From Hydnum rufescens UP504 (Eukaryota; Basidiomycota; Agaricomycetes; Cantharellales; Hydnaceae), in assembly GCA_014904985.1 (NCBI GenBank), contig MU129067.1:24540-88539 (forward strand): a stretch of DNA of 64,000 nt, written 5' to 3'. Of this stretch, positions 46,016 through 56,928 are shown one piece after another. Below the pieces are notes generated by a model. It saw nothing but the letters and a program-made list of their open reading frames with translations, ran no database searches and was not told the DNA's origin. Position numbers and translations under genes: made by a program. The stretch's first letter is position 1. Every line of letters starts with the position of its first letter.

Positions 46016-47941
46016 TCAACTTCCAATCCCAATAATAGCATTCTCCCACCCACTTGGCACGCCGGCAGCCCCCTTTCGCCGGTCTTCATCGCCAATGTAC
46101 GCACCAAGCGGTTCGGACCACACGTATTTGTGCATCAGGAGGCGGCTGATGATTCGGTAGGCCCGCCGGTCTGCGAAGGGAATGCCACTCTTCGGTTCGA
46201 TGTATTTTGCGGTGAGCCCTGTGACTGCGCATGTCACGACCTTCCGAGCTGTGAGGGACGAGAGAATAGGGGGCATAAAATATAAGCAATCGAGTGTGTG
46301 TGCCCGAGATCAAGACGGGATATAGGTACACACCTGAGGGATGATTTTTGGGCAAAACCTTTAGCGAGCCCCACTCCACATGATCACCAAAGAGATATTG
46401 CATATCTTCTTGTGGAGTAGCACCCTGTGCCTCGAGGACGATATAATTACGCGTTTGAGAAACTAGTGATGATGAGGGTGTTCCAGACTGGTGGCTTGGC
46501 GTCGTCGTTGAGGGAGAAGATGAAGCGGGTGGCTTCGGCGGGGACGGCGCTATTGGCGTGGATGTACTTGTGGATGGGATCGTTGTTGAGGATAGTGGTG
46601 TGGGGAGGCTGTTCGGGGGTCCATTCCAGGGTGTTGTGGCTAATGGCTGAGTTGCGGGTTTTACGCTGGGAACAGGGATTGGTTCCATCAAAGGACTACC
46701 ATTATTGTTTAGTACTGGATTCTGTCCGCTGGAAGCGGAGGGTTCGCTTGATGTTAGGGATTCTTTCGACACAGAAGGGCCATTGGAAGTGGAAGAGGGT
46801 ATTGAGGGTGATTGAGTCACAGGTGCAGGAATATAATTTGATGAATAGTTCGGGTACGATGGGAACGGCGGAATGTCCGGCGTGCTCTGGGAGAGAGGGG
46901 AGGGTTTGTGTGTTGCCTGTACAGGGCGTCTATGAAGAGGATACGGGGGGACTTCAACTTCAACAACCATTGGGACTCTAACCTTCTCCCCTCGACTAAT
47001 CCATCTCAGAAGGGGGCCCTCGACCGCGGCTTTCTTCAGTTGGGCATTCTTCAGCATCCGCTCCTCTTCTTCGGTGAGAAAGGTGTTGAGAGAGTGAATG
47101 TTTTCTTCTTCGGTCTCGAGAGCCTCGCGAATAAGTTCATCTTGGGTCTTCGCCCGCTGCTGCACTTTCTCGCGTTTGGGAAGGGCGGCCTATGACCTGA
47201 ATATTTAAGCTCGCGCACGAAGCATCAAAGAAGTTGGGACAGACCTTCTTCTGTTCCTCCTCCTTAAGTTTGGACTGAAGTTCGCGTTTGTTCCGGACAG
47301 TAGCTCTACGACTGCTCTTACGAGTTGCCAGATCCACAACTTCCCCAGTCTCTTTATTGATGACTAGCGGTAAGTTGAGTTTTCGTTTCTTGGTCGTAGG
47401 TTCTCCATCCCCGTTTTCATAGGCGATGCGGACAGGTCTAGATTTCGCACCGCCCATCGCATGGCCTGCGAGATCTGCTTTTCGTCGTGCTGACTATTGA
47501 CATCCCCCCCGCGACCGATCAGCAATAGCGAAGAGGTACAAATGGGAAGTACAAGGACGGGTTGTACCTTGCGAGCCTCTCGAGCCTCCAATTGGATTTG
47601 TTTTTCCCCAGCATCTGCATCTTCACCGCCACCTTCTTCGTCTGTACTTTGGAAGTCCGATGCATACTCATCGCCTTCGTCTGCTTTCTCGAGATCAATC
47701 GGACATAGAAATTATCTGTCTGAAAAAGGACAAACGCACCTCCTTTATCTTCAAATTCTTCATCATTTTCTATTTCCTCGAACCCTTCTTCAGTCTCGAA
47801 CACCCCATCGAGCAGGGCTCGCAAGCTGTAAGATCGATCAGTCTCGATGATCTCTCTGGCCACAAACAGGCCTTACCGGTTTCCAGCATTTCGGCGCCTC
47901 GCACGCCCCAAGGCAAGACTGTCGGGATCAAGTCCCACCAT
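46016..47941 (-). CDS. SWR1 complex subunit SWC2/VPS72 (YL1 family)
   Basis: H2A.Z-binding subunit of the SWR1 chromatin remodeler. ATG at 47941 (MVGLDPDSLALGRARRRNAG), an acidic stretch (LRALLDGVFETEEGFEEIEN, EEFEDK; ASDFQSTDEEGGGEDADAGE), a basic region (AKSRPVRIAYENGDGEPTTK, KSSRRATVRNKRELQSKLKE). Next come KREKVQQRAKTQDELIREAL, ETEEENIHSLNTFLTEEEER and RGEKVRVPMV. A Pro/Ser-rich spacer of about 150 residues follows, then NYIVLEAQGATPQEDMQYLF. The YL1 C-terminal domain at the end has VVTCAVTGLTAKYIEPKSGI, PFADRRAYRIISRLLMHKYV and WSEPLGAYIGDE. All junctions are GT-AG and in phase. The gene ends 169 bp from the convergent SPO22-like gene. Confidence 0.92.
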
Positions 47942-48021
47942 ATTTAACTTGGTAATACTACGGGAACTACCGAGATAAGTTACGGGCGTGACAAAGCCTT
48001 GTGACGATCGCCTGGGACTTA
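47942..48021. promoter_or_regulatory. 80-bp divergent promoter, SWC2 / PA-RING gene
   Basis: The start codons of SWC2 (47941, minus) and the PA-RING gene (48022, plus) are only 80 bp apart, so one region must serve both directions. No clear TATA box is visible. Confidence 0.6.
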
Positions 48022-49915
48022 ATGGTCTCGACCCTCCTATTCGTTTTCCTCTGCGTCCCAGCCAGCCTGGGACGGCCATACAGTATTCCACATCAGTCTG
48101 GCTCTCTAGGTCTCTCTTCTGTCACGGATCATATTCCATATTGGCTTAGTCGAGTGGGATGGGCTTTGTCATTTTGGCGCACGGGTACAGCAAACAGCGA
48201 ATACCAGGAACCTGGAGGTTTAGGCCGAAACTTTAGTGCGGATCGTATTGGTCCCGTGGGAAACTGGGGATGGGGCGACAGCGATATTAGTGTCGTGGTA
48301 CGTCCCCAGCGATCACTCAAAGTGAATAACGTATCTACGACACCAACATGCTAATATCTACCAGGATCATGATCCAGTTATATCCTTTCGTGAGCAGTGT
48401 TCTTGATGAAGCTGGCTGTAGATTATCATCCTAATAGCCTATGGCGATCTCAGAGAGTCGACCAGCTGCATTTGGACCGAGAATCCTCACCCCGCCTGGG
48501 TTGCTGGGGTACGTGCTGCCACTGTCTTCCTTCGCGTTTCATTGTCCTGGAGAAGTCGAATTCCCATCTCCTCCAATCCCAATCCCAATCCAACCCAATC
48601 CCAACCCCTCCCGCCCGTGACCCCTCCAACTTTGCGTGCCCGGATTTGTGCACATATAAGCCCGACCGCCGACCAGACCGCTCGGAAACTTGGGTTGCCC
48701 TTGTTCAGAGAGGCGAATGCTCCTTCGTAGACAAGGTCAGAGAAGCTCAGAAGTTCGGGGCTCGGGGGGTCATTGTCGGAGGGAGTGAGGACACCACAGA
48801 TGGTGACGATTTAATCACGATGTATAGCACCAGTGAGTCTATCGCTTAGATATGTCCTCCTTCAAAATCTCTGAAGCTTTTTCCTTCCAGCACGATCCGA
48901 CGATATCACAATCCCATCAACCTACATAACGCATGCTTCGTATAAGTCGCTGATGGGACTGATCCAGGTATCAAATACGACCATTTCGGGTTTACGAACC
49001 GTGTCTCTGCTCATGGGTTCGGAGGAAATTTGGCAATGGTCTGGTTTCAGTTTCCCTTCAAGTGATCATCAAGGCGCTAAATGCATTCACAGGCCTCTGT
49101 TGACGATATCGTTGTTACTGCTTCTTCCGTCTATAATGACGCTTGCCACCCTTCTTATTCATCGAATCCGTCAAGCCCGCTCTGAACGACGCGAGCGAGC
49201 ACCTGAGGACATCGTTCATTCCCTCCCTACTGGCGTATGGACTGGTGAAGGCGTCGAATTCCACAACGCTGAGAAAGAAGCGGGTGTTATCGCTCACAAG
49301 CTGGAGTCGGCTCCCACGCCAGTCGATCCAGCTCCCCAACAACTCGAGAATGATGCGACGACTCCAAATGATGCCCCACGCCGGAAACCACCGCTGAGAC
49401 GTCGTCCGCTGCAGCTGCCCCACCTTCATCGCCTCCTCCATCTATCTCCCACCACGTGCCTGTCAACGGGCGCGGTCGTAAATACCTGAAGAAAGCCTGG
49501 TTCGCTGAGCAATCCGAGTGCGCGATTTGCCTCTCCGATTTTGAGAAGGGGGATCAACTGCGCATCCTTCCATGTGGGCATATCTTCCATCAAGATGAGG
49601 TAGATGCCTGGTTAATCCAGAGAAAGAAATTGGTAAGTACCCTCGTTCTTCTGATCACCTCGTTGGGAGTAGTCGACTCATGTGAATGCATCGGGATTGT
49701 GGAAATAGTGCCCGGTCTGTAAAGCAGATATTACCGTTGTATCACGGCCACCTTCGATACGATCGTCTAGCACTCCACAACTAACGACCTCAACACCGTC
49801 TTCGCCAATTCCTGAAGTCTTTGGACAATATATCTCCTTCCCAGTCCCACTGACACCGCCGGTGGTAAACCCTCCACCGACCGAGTCGTCTCCTCTTCTC
49901 GGTCAAAATCGTTGA
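48022..49915 (+). CDS. PA-domain, single-TM RING-H2 E3 ligase
   Basis: PA-TM-RING ligase of the endomembrane system. ATG at 48022 gives a signal peptide ([17 protein letters not shown]). The luminal part includes [40 protein letters not shown], and the PA domain core [54 protein letters not shown] membrane helix ([20 protein letters not shown]) is followed by a cytosolic region and the RING-H2 domain ([33 protein letters not shown], then [11 protein letters not shown] in the next exon). The tail ends SSPLLGQNR at 49915. The frame shifts in two low-complexity stretches, about 48600 (CCAATCC repeats) and about 49377 (C4 run), each by one base; these are weaker evidence of error than in conserved blocks. 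Confidence 0.85.
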
Positions 49916-50159
49916 AATCCGATCATACTAATTCATATTCCTAGTTTGTTCTCTCCGGGTCTGTGACTGTCTGGCATGGCACACGTGTCTATCTCTTTTC
50001 TATTGGTGTTTGTTGACTATTTTTTCCATATTGTAATGCTTCGAGGACTACGAATTGTTGATTCAGTAGTTTTGTTTAACTTGTCCAAATCTCAGGTACA
50101 TGTAATGACATAACGGACTTCGTGTCGTCTAAGGACTTGAAAGGCATCTCCAATCAGGC

Positions 50160-51442
50160 TCAGTATGGCGATGCGGTGCCAGCTGCAGCCATCAGTCCAG
50201 GGGCTACGACCGCTATAGAGGCCACTGTGCAAGCCAAGGCATTAGCGAGGATCCAAGGCGCGGATCTTGGTTTTTTCGTTCCGTCTTCTCCACTCGCAAC
50301 CCAGATTAGGTAGGACACGGCAGTCCAGATGACATCGTATCCGAGTGACGAATTCGCAGGATGGGAATGAAGTGTCGACCACAGATTCTCGAGGTACAGC
50401 GTCCCTGCTGACAACGGCGCCTTGACAGCGTCCGAGAAATACGGTGTGGATGCCAGAGTCCGAGAGCGGATGAGGAGGGACAATGTGGCGATGATGACGT
50501 ACAGTGTTTGCGTGGGGATGGAGAGCAGTTTTGGTTGTAGGCGTGACGAGGCGGAAGAGAGTAGGGGAGGGAGGAGGAGAGCGTGCATCACGAGCAGATT
50601 CGGAAGGAACCATTTTGTCTCAGTAACTGAGGGAGAGTTCCATACCGTGGCCAGGGCCACAAGGACGGGGAACCACACAGTTATGGGTGTCGTCTGTGAG
50701 GGTGACTTGGAGGGCTTTGATTTCGCCTTGGTATCAGAGACAGTGTAAGAGGACGCGAGATGGCCGCAGCGTAAAAGAGATTAGACGCGACGGATATGGC
50801 GACGAGCTGGCCAATAATCATGTAAGCCCATGCATGAGGAATGCGAAGTCGGCGGGCTGTATGGGCGTCAAACATGTCGGCTGGCTCGTCAAACAACAAT
50901 GCGAAGACGTGCTTACATTGAGAATACATGAAAACAGTCAGAGGCCCGACAGTAAATAGGCACAACTGTTCGCTCCACCACCATCTCGATGCATTGTCGC
51001 ATACGCGCAACCAAGCTTGTTCAAACAATGCGGTATCTGTAAGCCAATCCGACACCCGCTCAAGTAGGGGTGCAAATTCCCTCGATTCGAGAATATGGTT
51101 TGTCTCGTAATCCTCGAAGCTCCACTGCAATCAGAGCTTAACGTCGGCATCCTTGGGAAGATTCACACCCTTACAATCATGTAGTTGATCATGTCTTGAG
51201 ATAAAATAGGGTTAAGCAACAAAGGCAATGCCGTCAAAGGCGTACAGACACATACAATACCATGTATGAAGAAAGCTGCACACCGTGAGACCAAAGAAGA
51301 GCACATGTCGCCTGTATCGAGCCTGCGGAACAGAACTCGGTATCCTTTTATACAGCGACCACTGCGAGAGAACGACGAAAGCAAGCAGAAAGAGGATAAC
51401 CAAAAAGTACGACGCAAGAACGCCCAAAGCCACGAGATTCAT
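50160..51442 (-). CDS. fungal multi-pass membrane protein of unknown function
   Basis: ATG at 51442 (MNLVALGVLASYFLVILFLL). Segments in order: RRHVLFFGLTVCSFLHTWY, a 20-nt microexon (51194-51175, encoding YMINYMI with its neighbours), WSFEDYETNHILESREFAPL, WLTDTALFEQAWLRVCDNAS, WWWSEQLCLFTVGPLTVFMY, RIPHAWAYMIIGQLVAISVA. After a Lys/Ser-rich loop come VWFPVLVALATVWN, FLPNLLVMHALLLPPLLSSA, TLYVIIATLSLLIRSRTLAS, YDVIWTAVSYLIWVASGEDG and a short tail. About 7-8 membrane helices are predicted. The loop after SNLFYAAAI is one base out of frame (near 50757). The architecture is common in fungal genomes but carries no name I know. Confidence 0.75.
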
Positions 51443-51498
51443 GGTACCTACCCAGTGCGGAATTCTCCGGATCCATTCAGTCACAACTGCTTTCAGAA
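51443..51498. promoter_or_regulatory. 56-bp divergent promoter
   Basis: Start codons of the membrane protein gene (51442, minus) and the L51/S25-fold gene (51499, plus) are 56 bp apart. 5' UTRs must be very short, overlap, or start inside the neighbouring gene. Confidence 0.55.
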
Positions 51499-52023
51499 AT
51501 GGCCACACCGAGAGCACCGTCCTCACTCACAAAAGTGTTATCAGTATTGAAAGCGGCCCCGGCGCCAATTCTCCCCTCTGTCCGTGCCCTCAAGCTCACT
51601 CTGGCAAAGAAAAACGCGCACTTTGGAGCCCGGCAAGTTTCATGACATTCAATTCCACCATGCGTAATTGACATTAGTTATTCTGCGGGTGATAGGCATT
51701 TTTTGAAAGAAGAACTCCCAAGGATAGCGTACGTGAACCCCGCCTTGGAAGTCGAGGTCGAGAAAAAAGAGAAGGCAAAGGAAGAACAGTGGGATCCTCA
51801 GATGGTTGTTCATTTCGGTAAGTTCACAAAACATCTTCGTGATTTTTTCTTCCACAGTTTCTTGATTAATTTACGAAATCTCCCAGTGGACGGGTCAACC
51901 CAAACAATAAACATGCAGATGAAACATTCGAGCAAGATTTTAGAAGAGTTGATGACTTTGGGCGACTTCATGCCTCAGCCAGTGCCATCTTCAAATTCGC
52001 CTCCTTCCTCAACATCTGTATAG
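51499..52023 (+). CDS. mitochondrial L51/S25/CI-B8-domain protein
   Basis: Exons 51499-51632, 51678-51817 and 51887-52023 close to 136 residues. N-terminus MATPRAPSSLTKVLSVLKAA is basic, as in a mitochondrial presequence. The domain reads LKLTLAKKNAHFGARYSAGD, RHFLKEELPRIAYVNPALEV, EQWDPQMVVHFVDGSTQTIN, SSKILEELMTL. KN..GAR..LPRI.Y.NP is the signature of the thioredoxin-like L51/S25/CI-B8 family, which includes mitoribosomal proteins (MRP49/mS25 type) and complex I subunit NDUFA2; I favour the ribosomal one on charge. Intron 1 is a 45-nt GC-AG intron (GCAAGT..CATTAG). Read as coding it would break the frame twice, so the GC-AG intron is strongly preferred. Confidence 0.75.
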
Positions 52024-52140
52024 CACACCCCATTCATTATATGCATAATTTCTGATACCCTACTTGTGAACGAAGCTGATGAAGTATAAACTGAAAAAGG
52101 TCAAGTGCACGGAGAACGAGCGCAGGGTCCACATTCTAAA

Positions 52141-54512
52141 TCAATCTCGCTTTAAAAGCGAGGTTCCGCCGTAGTTCGACGGTTTCGACTGCGGCAGCCC
52201 GTCGGCACCACCGTTCTCTGTCTTACCCCCGACGGCCGCAGTAGTCGCACTGCCCGGTGACGAAGACAGTCCATCGAAATTGATAAATGGATCACGACCG
52301 TACTCCCCGGATTCACGAATTGGACTTCCACGCAAGAGGGCAGAGCGCTCAGTCGCAGAAGTTATCAATGCAGATCGGAGGTCATCCTGGGTGGCCGAGT
52401 TGGATGGTGTGACGTGTGGCGTTGGCAAGCGTGATTGAATCCCACCCGAGACAAGTGACGGTCCGTTGCTAAGCCGTCCGGACTTTTCGCGTTCGACAAT
52501 ACTTGCATTTACGGAAGGATTTCGTTTCCCCATCAGTCGCCACTCAGGACTTGCAACAGGAAGAAGACTCACCCTTTCATGACTGACGCTGTTGATATCC
52601 GCCTCGCACGGCGCTTTGTTTGGTTCGATTCATACCTATCTGTCTCGTCGACAATCTCCTCCTCGATGATCTCTTCGATAACATCTGTCGATCCGGGCTT
52701 CACATGAGGCAACCGGCGTCGATGAAAGTAAACATGGAGACACCTACCTTCCAGGGTGACCACACCCAGAGCCCCATACGACTCCCCTGGATGCTCAGAA
52801 ACCAGCAAGAGATGGGCACGCCCAGTCTGGCTGGATTTACACCAGTTTCTTCAGTCAATTCAAAACTAAAAGAACGAGACTCACAAATAATCCAGCGCCT
52901 GAATTCAACTTATGAGCAATTGATTTCGAAGTGACAAGAATCTACACTTGAACTGACCTGGAAGCAATTTATCGAAGGTTTGGCCTCAGGGAGAATGGAA
53001 AGGGGTATGGCATTTACAGGAAGCTTCATGTCAGCGTCATAAGCAATAAGCTAAGAAGTACAAGAGTCAGCATTATATGGTATAGAACTATTGAGTGACA
53101 GACTCTTTTGATGAGGAGGATACCGATAAAGTGGGTGGGGTTGTTGGGCATATGAACAGGAAATCGGGAATAACCACTGAGTAACCTAGGTGAAGCGAGG
53201 TGAGCCTGGTTTGACCATACGGACTTATATAGGGCTAAACTCGCAATTGGTCGACCTGGTCATGGTCGAGAATGACATCGGCGCTAAGCGTAACAACGTC
53301 CTGCGTAAAAAGAACAAGCACATTGTGAATATTAATTCTCGGAAGACCGAACATCACCGCTAAGCACCTTCATGGGTGTCATGATTCCCCCCAGTTTTTT
53401 TTCATTGAGGGACAAGACACTATTCAAAATGGTGATTTCCTCATCTCGCAATGGCTCGGCCGACTCTCTGTGAAATTGTAAGAAGCTTTTGAGCTCTGCT
53501 TTCTTGTACGAATGGCCCTCAACCTCTCCGAGCACATAATCGAGAAGCTGAGCTATGGGCCACGCAACGGGTGCTAGAATTGAATTGGTAGCTAAGCCAT
53601 CGTAAGACTAGGGCTAGCGACTCATCTCACCGAAGATATACATCATGCCAAGGACGAGCGGCGCACATCGGGCCCCTATTTGTAACCCGTATCTTGAAGA
53701 GCACCACAGTCAGAATATGGCAAAGGAACATGGTAGGGGATTTCTCGCCTTGCACAGACGGCTTGAGGAATAATTCTGTTAAAATAGACTCTGCATTAAC
53801 ATACGCGTCAAACTAAAGCATCAAACAGCTTGTACGCACTCTCTATGCAATAATCTGGTTAGTCAAAAGATAATGAAAGGGAGCGCTGGACACGAACCCA
53901 AAAATGACGATCATCGTCGTGGATATAACGACGGCCGCCACGCCTCCACCAATCTAATACATAAGACTCACTCGTATGCATTCTGGACGATACAGACAAT
54001 GATTATAGAACTTACAGCATTATCCAAGAAAATTGGCAAACTTTCGTTTACAATCTGGAAGGGAGTACAATTAATGAGGATGTAGTGAAGAATACACGAT
54101 CTATCGGAGGCACGTACAACGTTTCCTAATAAAAGAACCTGATATCGCACGTGGGTATGGTACAGATATGGATGTAGCAAAAACCGCTCACAACCAGTAC
54201 CCAATGCCGGCCTCGGGCCAATAGCCGAAGCACAGTCGCAGCGTTACGTCGTTGTTGCGGAATGTCGGATGAGCTTGCAAGCACGCGCAGATGGAGTTCA
54301 TCGAGACCCATTAAGCCCAGTGTGAGTCCCGCAAATACGCCCCCAGCCAAGACGAGAATTAAGCTGATGCCGATATGCCAGTAGAACTCAGCGCTCCATT
54401 TCTCTGGGATGTCCTTGTGCTTTCCAGCGTGATTCGCGAGTGTGGCCAGAAGAGGTGTCGCTCGAACTACAGTTCTCACGAGTGAAATGTACAAGGCTGA
54501 GCGATAGGGCAT
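52141..54512 (-). CDS. CNNM/MAM3-like DUF21-CBS membrane protein
   Basis: ATG at 54512 ([20 protein letters not shown]). The DUF21 region begins [40 protein letters not shown], then [32 protein letters not shown], and an exon with [20 protein letters not shown]. Next, [60 protein letters not shown] and IMTPMK mark the start of the CBS pair. A CBS segment follows with [39 protein letters not shown] short acidic helix ([16 protein letters not shown]) and a Ser-rich tail end at 52141. Family proteins act in magnesium or manganese homeostasis (yeast Mam3, vacuolar). Small-exon boundaries between 52600 and 53350 are approximate. Confidence 0.88.
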
Positions 54513-54708
54513 TTGCAAGACTGTGGAACACGCCCAACGAGTAATCTAAGCAATTTTCCCTGTACCTTGTCGTGGGCCAAGAATTGCGCGAGAAACCCAA
54601 TTCTGGAGGGTCTCACTTCAAAAGTACTGAATTACGTCATCTCGGCCTTTTCCATAACTACCTCTCCTCGGTGAAATTATATACCAGTGTCGCTCGCCCT
54701 AAGTAGGA
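54513..54708. promoter_or_regulatory. 196-bp divergent promoter, CNNM-like / RTF2
   Basis: Separates the ATGs of the CNNM-like gene (minus) and RTF2 (plus). No clear TATA box or other named motif was identified. Confidence 0.5.
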
Positions 54709-55988
54709 ATGGGTAATGATGGAGGAAGGTATGTCAAGAACCCTTCTCGATGTTTTGCACTCGTCTCTGACATGGATGTTCTTTCCAGTATCCCAGATCG
54801 TCGAGATTTAGTGAAGAACAAACCGAAAGTAAGTTCAAGCACAGCATCCTGTGAATCCCCACTTGACACGTCCTCTCCAGGCTGAACAAGCCGACCGTAA
54901 TAATCAAGCAATCGCTCAGTGGTTCTTCTGTGCTCTCTCAAAGGTCCGTAGTTGTGGATTCGTCTCGCATGACTCGGTTCTGATGCCTTAGCCTTGAAAC
55001 AGCGTGAACTGCAAGAGCCGATTGTTTCCTGCGCGCTAGGAAAGCTATACAACAAAGATGCGATCTTAGAGTATCTACTAGACCGGTCCGCATATGGGGA
55101 CGGTGAAGAAATATGTGGGCATATCCGCTCTTTGAAGGTTGGTACCTCCTTTCCTACGTAGGCATGCATGCAGAAGCCAATTCCTTTAAAATTCCTTTCC
55201 CCCCAGGACGTAACCACCCTAAAGCTTACTAAGAACCCCGCCGAGCCTATCTCAGACGACAAGAACACCTCACGTCGTCAGGCGATGTTCATCTGCCCAT
55301 TGACATTGAAAGAAATGTCAGGTGCTACGCCCTTCGTGCACATCACTGCATGTGGCGACGTATTCTCTGCCGCTGGTCTCCGCGCAGTATTCACTTCGAC
55401 CGCGCTGGCTTCAAATGTCGATCCAGATGCCTCCCGAGAAGCCAGTAGCAGCAACAGCGGGAGCACATCACCTCCAGAGGGATTCGAACTATGTCCGCAA
55501 TGCGGGAAGAAATTCGACAAAGCAGCGGATGTCCGGCCCATCAATCCACCCTCCGACATCACAGAGCAGCTTCGCGAAGCAATGATCAAATTGCGGGCAT
55601 CCCAAGCGGCCAAATCTAAATCCAAGAAGCGGAAAGCTGACGCAGTAGCTGGAGCTGGACTGGAGCAGCAGCCACGGGGGAGGAGGCTGAATCTAACCCC
55701 AAACGTTCGAAGCCATCTAATACAACGGCAGCGAATGGCGGTGTCCCTATTATTGCGGTGGCGAGTCGCAAAGTGGCGGCAGAACTGGCGGAAGAGGAGA
55801 AGCGTCGCAAGGAGAAAATGAGTGCGGCTGTGGCCAGTTTATACCAGCAAAAGGACGCCAAGCCTGCGAAAGAGACCTTTCTCACTATGGGCACGTTTAC
55901 AAGGGTGCGTTTCTTTCTGTCCCTAACGCTGTTCTTTTTCGTTAAATTAATTTGTTGGGTCTTACTACTTTCCTCACAGTATGCTTGA
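54709..55988 (+). CDS. replication termination factor 2 (RTF2)
   Basis: First exon is only 20 nt (MGNDGGS with the next exon), then IPDRRDLVKNKPK, AEQADRNNQAIAQWFFCALS, LQEPIVSCALGKLYNKDAIL, EYLLDRSAYGDGEEICGHIR, SLKDVTTLKLTKNPAEPISD, FICPLTLKEMSGATPFVHIT, ACGDVFSAAGLRAVF and FELCPQCGKKFDKAADVRPI. These give the C2HC2-type RING-like domain of the family. The basic tail ends VASLYQQKDAKPAKETFLTM, GTFTRYA, the universal RTF2 C-terminus; the last exon encodes only YA and the stop at 55988. The family acts at stalled replication forks and in pre-mRNA splicing. Between AVAGAG and TGAAATGEEAESNPKR (about 55655) the frame shifts by one base, in a low-complexity GA/GC stretch. Confidence 0.93.
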
Positions 55989-56928
55989 CCCCCTAGGATG
56001 TATACTGTATGTCTAGAAAGTCTGTACACTATCTATCACATAAACTCTCACCGGCGAATTTTTCTGTGTGAACACCGCACGGCTGGAACCGCGCTGTGCC
56101 TAAGGGACGTCGTCAAAGCACGGGCATAGTACAGGCACCGATCAGTGGAGCCGTGAATCGTCCAAACTCCGCGGACAGAAATTCCCAAAAAAAAAAAAAA
56201 AAAAAAATCATCATTGTCCTGACCTAGGGCCTATAACATTGGTAATGCGGCGTGTGTGTGTGGCTGAAAATCGTGTTCATACGCGTGTATGAAAGGCGGT
56301 TTGACACATGTCATACCGATGCTAAAGGCAAGAAAAAACCCGAGAGCCTACAGAAAAAATGAGAAACGAAACGAATGGAAAAGGGGGGGGGGAGGTGGTC
56401 AACACGAGTACAAGTTATATGAGAATCACTTCGAGTGCGATGATGAGTCCAAGGGCAGCAAATCCGATGCCTAATAGAGTCCGTGGGCGTCAGGAACTAC
56501 GATTGGATATGAATGGCTGGACGGCCTGGTCCGAAACGGCCCTGATGCTGGGAGGGTGACGTTCCCTAAAGCAGCAGTCTTTGGATCTAGGATGAGGCGA
56601 ACAACAATATAAGCGAATTGGTCAAATAGGAAGCACCTGTGCCGTCACCCACATTATCTCGTAGTATCATGCTGTTCAGGGCAATCGAAATAGCGAGGTC
56701 ATGGATCGTTTTGATAGAATACCGAGTACCGAAGTAATAGATAGTAATGCCACAATGGAAAATTGATAAGGAAACAGAAAAACATTGCAGTGCGTGATCA
56801 ATGAGGGAATGGATTTATTAAGAGACGAAGGGGTATAGCCGGAGGATCAGTGGGAGAAGAGAACATGGCGATGTTGAGGCAGGTCGTGAGCAGTACGCAG
56901 ACATAAAGAGGAATGGAGGGAAATTTGG
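55989..56928. other. intergenic with A21 tract
   Basis: Lies between the convergent ends of RTF2 and G-alpha. 56187-56207 is a pure A run of 21, the longest homopolymer in the window; it may mark an old retroposition event or be an assembly artefact. A G-run occurs at 56384-56391. No gene is supported. Confidence 0.5.

Noticed and set aside
51603..51680. A double frameshift in the L51/S25-fold gene
   Set aside because: A 45-nt GC-AG intron with a consensus GCAAGT donor explains both breaks and gives a better domain.
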